From NCBI GenBank assembly GCA_022545645.1, contig JACZQQ010000023.1, positions 1-18,619 of the forward strand: a stretch of DNA of 18,619 bases, read 5' to 3'. The stretch is from Acidobacteriota bacterium. Its GTDB lineage: Bacteria > Acidobacteriota > UBA6911 > RPQK01 > JADFOI01. The position numbers and the translations under genes are program-made. Of this stretch, positions 1-6,243 are shown piece by piece (position 1 is the stretch's first letter; every line of letters begins with the position of its first letter). The notes under the pieces are model-generated. The model had not been told where the DNA came from. It worked only from the letters and a program-made list of their open reading frames with translations, and ran no database searches.

Positions 1-84
1 GTGTGGAACCTCATCCACAGTCGAATTTAAAATCAAGCGAGTAACCGGGTTTCATTGCTCGGCTTCTCGGAAAGGAAGGCGCAA
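1..84. other. Left-edge leader before the slipin-like gene
   Basis: This stretch holds no complete gene. Two plus-strand frames close early, at TAA 28-30 and TAA 40-42, so the end of an upstream gene could lie here, but too little is present to identify it. A short inverted repeat, TGTGGA (2-7) and TCCACA (14-19) with a 6-base spacer, may be the remnant of a terminator or an operator; no T-run follows it. The GGAAGG at 75-80 is the likely ribosome binding site of the next gene. Confidence 0.4.
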
Positions 85-849
85 ATGCAGCCAGCACTTA
101 TTGTTCTTGTCATTGTACTTCTCTATATCCTCTCTTCCATCAAGATTCTCCGGCAGTATGAAAAGGGGGTTATTTTTCGTTGGGGTAAGTTATTACCCGA
201 GCCCAAGGGACCGGGGATCATTTTCGTATTTCGGCCCATGGATCAAATGGAAAGAGTCAGCCTGCGCACGGTGACCTTCGATGTGCCGGCTCAGGATGTG
301 ATCACCCGGGACAACGTAACCGTCAAGGTCAACGCCATCGTTTACTTCCGGGTGGTCGATGCCAACCGGGCGATTGTCAGCGTGGAGAACTATCTTTATG
401 CCACCTCTCAGCTGGCTCAGACCACTCTGAGATCGGTCCTGGGTGAGGTGGAGCTGGATGATCTACTGAGCAAGCGGGAGCAATTGAACGAGCGCTTACA
501 GTCGATTTTGGACCAATCGACCGATCCCTGGGGGATCAAGGTATCGATGGTGGAGGTGAAAACCGTGGACCTGCCGTCGGAAATGCAGCGAGCTATGGCG
601 AGACAGGCTGAGGCTGAGCGTGAAAAGCGCGCCAAGATCATTCATGCCGATGGAGAATTTCAGGCTGCCGAAAAACTTTTGGAGGCAGCCAGGACTTTGG
701 CTAAAGAACCCCTGACCATACAACTTCGATATCTGTCGACTTTGACGGAGATTGGAATGGAGCAGAATTCCGTCATCGTTTTTCCTCTTCCCATCGATAT
801 GATCAGTCACTTTTTTACCGGTTCCCAACAGCCCAAGAAGGAAGAGTAA
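85..849 (+). CDS. Stomatin/slipin-like SPFH (band 7) membrane protein
   Basis: A 254-residue SPFH-family protein. Slipins are anchored by one N-terminal membrane segment and form large rings on the cytoplasmic membrane; their exact task in bacteria is poorly defined, with membrane microdomain organisation and protease control proposed. Residues 1-20 form the hydrophobic anchor, followed at once by the slipin hallmark (QYEKGVIFRWGK) and the band 7 domain to about residue 170. An Ala/Glu/Arg-rich coiled coil follows (around QAEAEREKRAKI). Start: the ATG at 85 has GGAAGG just upstream and places the anchor at the N-terminus; an in-frame TTG at 55 would add ten polar residues and has no obvious binding site. 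Slipin genes often lie beside nfeD, but no NfeD is visible here. The next gene follows with no gap. Confidence 0.9.
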   Translation: MQPALIVLVIVLLYILSSIKILRQYEKGVIFRWGKLLPEPKGPGIIFVFRPMDQMERVSLRTVTFDVPAQDVITRDNVTVKVNAIVYFRVVDANRAIVSVENYLYATSQLAQTTLRSVLGEVELDDLLSKREQLNERLQSILDQSTDPWGIKVSMVEVKTVDLPSEMQRAMARQAEAEREKRAKIIHADGEFQAAEKLLEAARTLAKEPLTIQLRYLSTLTEIGMEQNSVIVFPLPIDMISHFFTGSQQPKKEE

Positions 850-1416
850 TTGAAGCGCAGACTCAGCCCTGAGGAATCCATGACTCTTTATGGCCTCCTG
901 GTGGGGTTCATTTTCATCTTTTATCTGATGGGACTTTTCATTGGGAAGAATCAGTTCGTGGAGGCCAGTACAAACGATACGAACCTCCCGCTTTCCGAGA
1001 CGCCTGTCCAGGATCTGAAACCTGAGGAGATGGATTTCCACGAGCGGGTGACGGTTCCCGAGGTTGCCGAGGAGGAAAATGGACCTTTGGACGAAGTCTC
1101 TCCTGTTTCAGAGGAGACCTCCAGGGAAGAAAGTTCTACGAGCGCAGAAGTTTCCAAGCCGAGCCCCCTCAGCGCTTTTACGATTCAGGTGGCGGCCCTC
1201 ACCCGTGAGGCGGATGCCCGGCAACTTCTGGTTCGTCTGGAAGCCAAGGGCCATTCTGCCATTGTGCGGAATTCCACCGGCGAAGATCCGTACTATCGTG
1301 TCTGGGTGGGTCAGTTCAAGACCCCGCAGCAGGCCGCCGAGACGAACGAGTTACTTCGACAGGAAGGCTTTTCAACCTACATCACGAAATTTCTGGTTTC
1401 GAGTCCAACCCCTTGA
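850..1416 (+). CDS. Single-pass membrane protein with C-terminal SPOR domain
   Basis: 188 residues. A short basic N-terminus is followed by one membrane segment (about 13-32), a long acidic Ser/Glu/Pro-rich linker (about 40-105) and a SPOR domain (about 108-181) that begins FTIQVAAL and contains YYRVWVGQF and the closing YITKF strand. SPOR domains bind denuded peptidoglycan glycan strands, typically at the division septum, so this layout suggests an inner-membrane protein reaching into the periplasm, as in FtsN-like or DedD-like proteins. The SPOR assignment is firm; a division role is inference. The start is a TTG directly after the preceding TAA, with the purine-rich AAGAAGGAAGAG upstream, which implies translational coupling. 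The stop overlaps the start of lnt (TTGA). Confidence 0.85.
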   Translation: MKRRLSPEESMTLYGLLVGFIFIFYLMGLFIGKNQFVEASTNDTNLPLSETPVQDLKPEEMDFHERVTVPEVAEEENGPLDEVSPVSEETSREESSTSAEVSKPSPLSAFTIQVAALTREADARQLLVRLEAKGHSAIVRNSTGEDPYYRVWVGQFKTPQQAAETNELLRQEGFSTYITKFLVSSPTP

Positions 1417-2954
1417 GTCCTACACGTCCGTTCTATAGTGGGTTGCTGTCCCTGATCTCGGGGACGGCACTTTGGCTTTCTTTTTACAGCTCCCTGTTCC
1501 CTTTGGCCTGGGTGGGCCTGGTTCCCTATCTCTATTTTCTCTTGAGAAGACCTGCCTGGAAGTGGGTGCTGATCGGTCATGGGCTCATGGCGCTGGTATA
1601 CCTGGGAGGGGTTTTGTACTGGATTCCCCGGGTTTTGGTGGTTTACGGGGATCTGAGCTGGGTGGTGGCTCTGCCGACTTTCCTGCTCATGTTGATCACC
1701 TTGAGTTTGATTCTTTTGCCTTTTTCTCTGTTGACCCGCTGGGCGGCGGAGAAGTCGGTTTCGGTGACCCTACTGTGTGTTCCCGGTTTCTGGCTCCTGA
1801 CCGAGCTGTGCCGGAATTATTTTCCTCTTAATGGATTTCCCTGGGCTCTGCTGGGGTACTCCCAATACCCCTATTCCTGGATCGTGCAGGTGGCGGACCT
1901 CTCTGGAGTGTATCTGGTCTCCGTACTGGTCATGGCCGGCAATGCTGCTTTTCTGGGCGCACTGTGGTTCAAGTCTCTCCGACCTCTGATGCTTTTTACC
2001 GTGCTCTTTCTGGGCGCCAATCTGTATGGCGCATACCGGGTGAACTATTGGCAGCTCGACTCAGGGCCTGTCCTGAAAGTGGCTCTGGTCCAGCCCAATA
2101 TTGGGTTGGACCAAGAACAGGAACACTACGCGGATAAATATTTCAAAACCCTGGCCGGCTACTACCAGCAGGCCGCAGATGAGGGTGCCCAATGGGTCAT
2201 TTTCCCGGAGGCTCCCAATCCCTTCCTCTATGAGCAGGACTTTTACTTCACGAGTTTCTGGAAGCGGCAGACCGCTGCCCGCGGAGCCTACCTGCTGTTT
2301 AACAGCGCGATGGTGGAGACCGACCCGGAGGTCCATTACTTCAACAGCGCCGTGCTTCTGGGCCCCCAGGGCGAGGAGGAGTATCGATATCACAAGACTC
2401 ACCTGGTTCCCTTTGGGGAATATGTTCCTCTGGCCGACTGGCTGGGACAGCTCTTTGAACCGCTGGTACAGGAGGTGGGTGGCTTTTCGCCTGGTCAGGA
2501 GCTTCGAGTGGGAGACATCTCGGGAACCCGATTTGCCACCTTGATCTGCTATGAGGGAATCTTTCCGGAGCTCAGTCGGGAGTGTGTCCGCCAGGGCGCG
2601 GAAGTTTTGGTGGTGATCACCAATGATTCCTGGTACGGCCGCACCGCCGCCCCCTCTCAGCATCTCCAAATGGCCGCTTTTCGTGCCATCGAGACTCGTA
2701 AACCGCTTCTTCGCTGTGCCAATAGCGGCTATTCGGTCGTTATCGACCCTCTGGGCCAACAGGGCCAGAAGATCGGACTGTTCGAGGAGGGAATGTTCAT
2801 CGCCGAAGTTGCCGGGAACAATTACCGCTCCATTTACTCTTATACAGGGGAATGGATTAATATAGCCTTGATAGGAGTTACACTCATGTTGGCTTTGGGG
2901 GGCCGCTTTCGAAAATCAGATTCTCAAGGATCCAAGAGATCGAAAAGGAAATAA
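1413..2954 (+). CDS. lnt: Apolipoprotein N-acyltransferase
   Basis: 513 residues. Lnt transfers an acyl chain from phospholipid to the N-terminal cysteine of apolipoproteins, the last step of lipoprotein maturation in the inner membrane. The N-terminal half (about 1-210) holds several membrane segments with the family-typical LAWVGLVPYL. A periplasmic nitrilase-like domain (about 220-470) follows, and a last membrane helix (about 481-497) precedes a basic tail. The Glu-Lys-Cys triad can be placed: E266 in IFPEAPNP, K328 in YHKTHLVPFGEYVP and C379 in TLICYEGIFPEL. Length matches the family (about 500). The TTG start overlaps the previous stop in TTGA, suggesting coupling. In many genomes lnt adjoins lipid or envelope genes, and here it is followed by prfB, an order I believe recurs in some Acidobacteriota. 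Confidence 0.95.
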   Translation: MSPTRPFYSGLLSLISGTALWLSFYSSLFPLAWVGLVPYLYFLLRRPAWKWVLIGHGLMALVYLGGVLYWIPRVLVVYGDLSWVVALPTFLLMLITLSLILLPFSLLTRWAAEKSVSVTLLCVPGFWLLTELCRNYFPLNGFPWALLGYSQYPYSWIVQVADLSGVYLVSVLVMAGNAAFLGALWFKSLRPLMLFTVLFLGANLYGAYRVNYWQLDSGPVLKVALVQPNIGLDQEQEHYADKYFKTLAGYYQQAADEGAQWVIFPEAPNPFLYEQDFYFTSFWKRQTAARGAYLLFNSAMVETDPEVHYFNSAVLLGPQGEEEYRYHKTHLVPFGEYVPLADWLGQLFEPLVQEVGGFSPGQELRVGDISGTRFATLICYEGIFPELSRECVRQGAEVLVVITNDSWYGRTAAPSQHLQMAAFRAIETRKPLLRCANSGYSVVIDPLGQQGQKIGLFEEGMFIAEVAGNNYRSIYSYTGEWINIALIGVTLMLALGGRFRKSDSQGSKRSKRK

Positions 2955-2959
2955 GCGCT

Positions 2960-4076
2960 GTGGAAGACCTTCAGGAACACTACAATCATCTGAAAAAGCG
3001 GATCACACACCTCTGGGAGTATCTTTGACGTAGAAGGAAAGCGTACCGAGCTGGGGAAGATTGAGGTGCGGATTGCTGATCCTGCCTTTTGGGGCAACCC
3101 CGAGGATTCACAAAAGCAGCTCTTGAAGAGGCGAAGCCAGTTGGAAGAGAGCATTAGATTGGCCGAGCAGTATCAAAGTTCCCTGGGCGATCTGGCCGCC
3201 TTAATGGAGCTGCAGGACGAGGGTGAAGACGTCACCTCCGATCTGCAGGAAGAACTTTCCAGGCTGGAAGAGAGCCTGTCGGAAACCGAGTTGCAGACTC
3301 TCCTTTCCGGCCCCCACGATCGGAATGATTCCATCGTGACGATTCATCCCGGTGCCGGTGGGACGGAGAGCCAGGATTGGGCGGAGATGCTTCTGCGCAT
3401 GTACCTGCGTTGGGCTGAAAAGCGCGGCTATCGCACAGAGGTCACTGATTACCAGGCGGGTGAGGAAGCCGGGATTAAGTCCGTCACCTTTCTGGTGGAG
3501 GGGGAGTTCGCTTACGGTTATCTTTCCTCGGAAATCGGGGTTCACCGGCTGGTCCGGATCTCTCCTTATGATGCCGCTGGTCGGCGACACACTTCGTTCG
3601 CTTCGGTCTTCGTCACCCCGGAGGTTGAGGAAGAGATCGATATCGTGGTTGACGAAAAGGATCTCAGGATTGATACCTATCGGTCCTCGGGGGCGGGCGG
3701 ACAGCACGTCAACGTGACCGATTCTGCGGTTCGGATCACACACAATCCCAGCGGGATTGTGGTCCAGTGTCAGAACGAACGCTCCCAGCATCGAAATAAG
3801 ACCACGGCCATGAAAATCCTCAAGTCCAGGCTCTATGAGTTGGAGATGGAAAAGAAAAGGAAGGAACTGGATCAACTGGAGGACGGTAAAGCCGAGATCG
3901 CCTGGGGGAGCCAGATTCGATCGTATGTTCTGCACCCCTATCGTCTGGTGAAGGATCATCGAACCAAGGTGGAAATCGGAGATGTCGATTCCGTTTTGAA
4001 TGGGCAATTGGATTCCTTCATCAACGAATACTTGAAAAGAAAGAGTGAAGAAAAAAGTAAGTTAACGAAGTCTTAA
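2960..4076 (+). CDS. prfB: Peptide chain release factor 2 (programmed +1 frameshift)
   Basis: RF2 ends translation at UGA and UAA. The gene is in two frames. Zero frame runs from GTG 2960 for 22 codons to CTT (3023-3025) and meets TGA at 3026-3028; slippage by +1 then reads GAC from 3027 to the TAA at 4074-4076, giving 371 residues, close to the E. coli length of 365. The first 22 codons read VEDLQEHYNHLKKRITHLWEYL and align with the RF2 N-terminus; AAGGA (2945-2949) lies 10 bases before the GTG. The catalytic GGQ is encoded at 3696-3704 and sits in SGAGGQHVNVTDSAVRITH. The codon-recognition tripeptide is SPY (3561-3569) where RF2 normally has SPF. The gene starts 5 bases after lnt and ends directly against the next ATG. 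Confidence 0.95.
3015..3029 (+). promoter_or_regulatory. prfB: prfB autoregulatory frameshift signal
   Basis: The sequence GGGAG TAT CTT TGA C contains all three known parts of the RF2 recoding site: an internal Shine-Dalgarno-like GGGAG (3015-3019), a 3-base spacer, the slippery CTT, and the in-frame TGA followed by C, a poor termination context. When RF2 is scarce the ribosome pauses at TGA and slips +1, which restores RF2. The purine run is slightly weaker than the AGGGGG of E. coli. The mechanism is established for the family; only the sequence is seen here. Confidence 0.93.
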
Positions 4077-4811
4077 ATGGAAGAACCGGAAGAAGGTCAG
4101 ACCACGGAAGAGGAATATCAGCCGCCCGAGATCAGCTCCGAGCACCTGCAGGAGCAGATCGAGTTGGTTCGCCAGCTGGCCTCTGCTGCACCGCCGGTAT
4201 TCCGTGAACGCCCTCTGCCCGCCTGGAAACAGATCGTCTATCCGGTTGTGGTTTTCGGAGTGCTCTTTTTCGTGGTGTTCCTGCTGATTTTCGACCGCAG
4301 CCGTCTCCAGCTGATTGCCTCGATGGGGGAAGGATGGAGCAGTGCCTACGGTGACCGGCAAAACGAGGTCTTTCGACTGCCTCCTCCTCCACCCAAGGCT
4401 GTGACGACCCGAGTCGTGCTTCCAAGCGGGCGCATCTTCCTCGGTGGGGCAGAAGAGGAGACGGAGGGCGTGCTCTTTCTGGATAAACAACCCCCTGCGC
4501 TGGGGAAAGCAAAGGAGGAGAAAGCCCCCGCTGCCATTATCCTGGCCAAGAACTCCTTTAATAAGGCTGCCTTCAACCTCTTGACGGCGACATCGGAGAC
4601 TGTCGCTGAGCTGACCCAGAACAATATTGAGGGGTTTGAATTCCAAGACTGGCGACCGGTTAAGGACGATCCACCGGAGGCCTGGATCGATTTGGTGGTC
4701 ACCCGCGGTTCCGATGGAGAGCTGGTCCATCTGATTTGGTCCGTCAACACAGAGACGGAAAGGATGACCCCTCTCAGTCAGGCCGCCCGGGATTTGGAAG
4801 CTTCTCGATAA
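4077..4811 (+). CDS. Uncharacterised single-pass membrane protein
   Basis: 244 residues that I do not recognise. The N-terminus is acidic (Glu-rich, about 1-35) and proline-bearing, followed by one strong membrane segment (about 53-72, VYPVVVFGVLFFVVFLLIF). A proline run (LPPPPPK, about 101-107) precedes a C-terminal domain of about 130 residues that begins with strand-like TTRVVLPSGRIFLGG and ends with AWIDLVVTRGSDGELVHLIW. With no signal peptide and acidic residues before the helix, the N-terminus is probably cytoplasmic and the C-terminal part outside, but the topology is inferred. The ATG directly follows the prfB stop (TAAATG), so the gene is probably co-transcribed and translationally coupled. 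It may belong to the envelope theme of this operon, but no function can be assigned. Confidence 0.75.
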   Translation: MEEPEEGQTTEEEYQPPEISSEHLQEQIELVRQLASAAPPVFRERPLPAWKQIVYPVVVFGVLFFVVFLLIFDRSRLQLIASMGEGWSSAYGDRQNEVFRLPPPPPKAVTTRVVLPSGRIFLGGAEEETEGVLFLDKQPPALGKAKEEKAPAAIILAKNSFNKAAFNLLTATSETVAELTQNNIEGFEFQDWRPVKDDPPEAWIDLVVTRGSDGELVHLIWSVNTETERMTPLSQAARDLEASR

Positions 4812-4908
4812 AGAAGCCCGGAAAGGGTACCGGCTCGTAGAAATAGGCAGTCAGAGCCGTGGGCCAGCCGCTGGGGTTGTGAAGAAAACTCTCTTTGACA
4901 CCTCCGGC

Positions 4909-4928
4909 CCGTAGGCTAAAGCCTGCGG
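4909..4928. repeat. Imperfect palindrome resembling a dispersed REP-type element
   Basis: Arms CCGTAGGCT (4909-4917) and AGCCTGCGG (4920-4928) pair over nine positions with one G-T wobble and a two-base AA spacer. The motif GGCTAAAGCCTGCGG is of a kind I associate with dispersed intergenic repeats in Acidobacteriota and related genomes; only one copy is present here, so dispersal cannot be shown. No T-run follows, so a classical terminator is unlikely, although the hairpin could still mark the 3' end of the slipin-to-4811 operon. Confidence 0.45.
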
Positions 4929-4973
4929 CTCTGTTGAGATCGTGCCACTCATTCGGTTCGGGCTATCCTCACC

Positions 4974-5002
4974 TTGGCCGAATCTCCCGAAGCTGCTAGA
5001 AT
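4974..5002 (+). promoter_or_regulatory. Probable sigma-70-type promoter of the Fur-rubrerythrin gene
   Basis: TTGGCC (4974-4979) lies 17 bases before TAGAAT (4997-5002), and the -10 is preceded by TG at 4994-4995, giving an extended TGcTAGAAT. Transcription would begin near 5009, leaving a leader of about 27 bases that holds AAGGAG (5017-5022). This is the best-formed promoter in the window. No clear Fur or PerR box (inverted ATAAT-type repeat) overlaps it, so autoregulation is not evident from sequence. Confidence 0.55.
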
Positions 5003-5035
5003 TGCCTAAAAGTAACAAGGAGAGACCTGTAGTTC

Positions 5036-6052
5036 ATGGGCCAGTCTTCGGAAATCAAAACATCCCCGGGAATCGAAGAGGAATTGGAAGTTTTTTCTAA
5101 ATACCTCAAGAAGAGCGGACTCAAAATGACCCGTCAGCGCCAGTTGGTGGTGGAGAGCTTCCTGCTGGCGGGGGGCCATCTGAGCACGGAGGAACTCTAC
5201 GAACTGGTCAAGAAGAAGGATGCAAAGCTCGGCTTTGTGACCGTCTTTCGAACCCTCAAGACTCTGGCCGATTGTGGACTGGCCCGGGAAACCATTCTTC
5301 ATGACGGTCCCACCCGCTTTGAGCATACCTACAAGCGTCCTCACCATCATCACCTCGTGTGCGTGGAGTGTCGGCGCACCATTGAGTTTCTGAGTCCTGT
5401 GGAAGAGCAAATTCACGAAGAAATCACTTCCGAGTACGGCTTCAAACCGGTGAGCCATAATCTGCAGATCTTTGGAGTCTGCCCGGACTGTCAAAAGAAG
5501 CAGAAAACCACTCAAGAGACGGTGGATTCCGATTTGGTCTTTGCGCGAGACGCTCTAAAAATTGCCATGGCCACCGAAAGAAGAGGGATAAACTTCTACA
5601 AGACCGCCTCTGAAATCGTCACCCACGCGCCTACCAAGAAGATTTTTCTCGAGATGCTCGACGAAGAAAAGGGACATCTCAGTCGACTGCAAAAAGAGTG
5701 GAAACGGCTCATGAAAAAGGACAGGAACCTGCGGGCAGCACCTGTTTTCCTACACTTCGATTATGAAGCTCTGAAGAACATCTTTCCTTCTCGGAGTGAG
5801 GTCAAGAAAAAGCTGAAAACCAACATTAGCGAAGTCGATGCTTTGGGACTGGCGATGAAGATGGAGCTGGAGGCTTTCCGATTCTTCACCGACTACGGCG
5901 ATCGATTCAATGACACCAAGGGCAAAGACATCTTCCTGCAGTTTGCCACCGAAGAAGAGGAACACTACCAGCTCATCAAGAGTGAATACGACCGATTGCT
6001 AGCAGCCGGAAATTCTAAATCACCGGCCGGAGCCGGAAATTCCAAATCCTAA
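5036..6052 (+). CDS. Fur-family repressor fused to a rubrerythrin-type di-iron domain
   Basis: 338 residues in two domains. Residues about 20-155 are a full Fur/PerR protein: winged helix (MTRQRQLV to VTVFRTLKTLADCGL), metal ligands H48, E96, H104, H106 and E117 by alignment with PerR, and structural zinc motifs C109-x2-C112 and C149-x2-C152. Residues about 165-322 are a four-helix ferritin-like domain with two matching halves, each ExxxxxFY/FF then ExxH: E181, E211/H214 and E277, E307/H310, a complete di-iron set. The C-terminal rubredoxin domain of classical rubrerythrin is absent. Fur proteins sense metal or peroxide and repress genes; rubrerythrins reduce peroxide. A sensor-enzyme in one chain is the natural inference. 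E96 and E117 are Fur-like, where peroxide-sensing PerR has Asp. The recognition helix has Phe71 where Tyr is usual. The C-terminal AGNSKS tail derives from repeat DNA. AAGGAG lies 13 bases before the ATG. Confidence 0.88.
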   Translation: MGQSSEIKTSPGIEEELEVFSKYLKKSGLKMTRQRQLVVESFLLAGGHLSTEELYELVKKKDAKLGFVTVFRTLKTLADCGLARETILHDGPTRFEHTYKRPHHHHLVCVECRRTIEFLSPVEEQIHEEITSEYGFKPVSHNLQIFGVCPDCQKKQKTTQETVDSDLVFARDALKIAMATERRGINFYKTASEIVTHAPTKKIFLEMLDEEKGHLSRLQKEWKRLMKKDRNLRAAPVFLHFDYEALKNIFPSRSEVKKKLKTNISEVDALGLAMKMELEAFRFFTDYGDRFNDTKGKDIFLQFATEEEEHYQLIKSEYDRLLAAGNSKSPAGAGNSKS

Positions 6053-6103
6053 ATACCAAATCCCAAACAAGTCACAAATCACAAATCCTAAATTCCAAAC
6101 CTC
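6004..6103. repeat. Heptamer tract (AAATNCC type) spanning the 3' end of the fusion gene
   Basis: Consecutive seven-base units run AAATTCC (6037), AAATCCT (6044), AAATACC (6051), AAATCCC (6058), AAACAAG (6065), then AAATCAC (6076), AAATCCT (6083) and AAATTCC (6090). Before them an 18-base unit starting AGCCGGAAATTC occurs at 6004-6021 and again at 6031-6048 with one base changed; it encodes the duplicated AGNSKS in the protein tail. The stop codon TAA (6050-6052) lies inside the heptamer run, so the tract has supplied the last codons and the stop. Confidence 0.75.
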
Positions 6104-6168
6104 ACAGCTGACGTCTAGAGAGTTTTAGCAGCCGCGCGCCTTTTAGAAGGGTTTCTTATTTAGTGCTT

Positions 6169-6189
6169 GGGATTTGTAATTTGGCATTT
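6169..6189. repeat. Three heptamers in inverse orientation
   Basis: GGGATTT (6169-6175), GTAATTT (6176-6182) and GGCATTT (6183-6189) are the reverse complement of the AAATNCC units found 66 bases upstream. The two tracts therefore form a loose inverted pair around 6104-6168. The 3' edge of this tract touches the 13-bp inverted repeat that follows. In the intervening 65 bases I see a GC-rich stretch near 6131-6140 but no gene and no convincing promoter. Confidence 0.6.
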
Positions 6190-6224
6190 CCTCTGACCGG
6201 CGGCCAGAGAGCGCCGGTCAGAGG
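6190..6224. repeat. Perfect 13-bp inverted repeat upstream of recJ
   Basis: CCTCTGACCGGCG (6190-6202) and CGCCGGTCAGAGG (6212-6224) are exact reverse complements separated by nine bases. As RNA this would be a very stable hairpin ending 19 bases before the chosen recJ start. No T-run follows, so it is not a typical terminator. It may be a dispersed palindromic element, as it abuts the heptamers, or a 5' untranslated-region structure that damps recJ translation. Confidence 0.7.
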
Positions 6225-6243
6225 TCATTGTTACAATCCCCAG

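Noticed and set aside
3026..3028. In-frame TGA suggesting prfB is a pseudogene
   Set aside because: The stop sits exactly in the known RF2 frameshift context and the next frame continues the protein, so it is programmed recoding.
3201..4007. Minus-strand open frame (268 codons) inside prfB
   Set aside because: It is opposite the conserved RF2 domains, and its translation has no protein-like family pattern.
4895..4900. Perfect TTGACA as a -35 element
   Set aside because: No acceptable -10 lies 16-18 bases downstream; the hairpin occupies that place. The pair at 4974/4997 is better.
6163..6243. Upstream extension of recJ to a GTG at 6163
   Set aside because: The extra 27 residues are encoded by inverse heptamers and a palindrome and do not look like a RecJ N-terminus.
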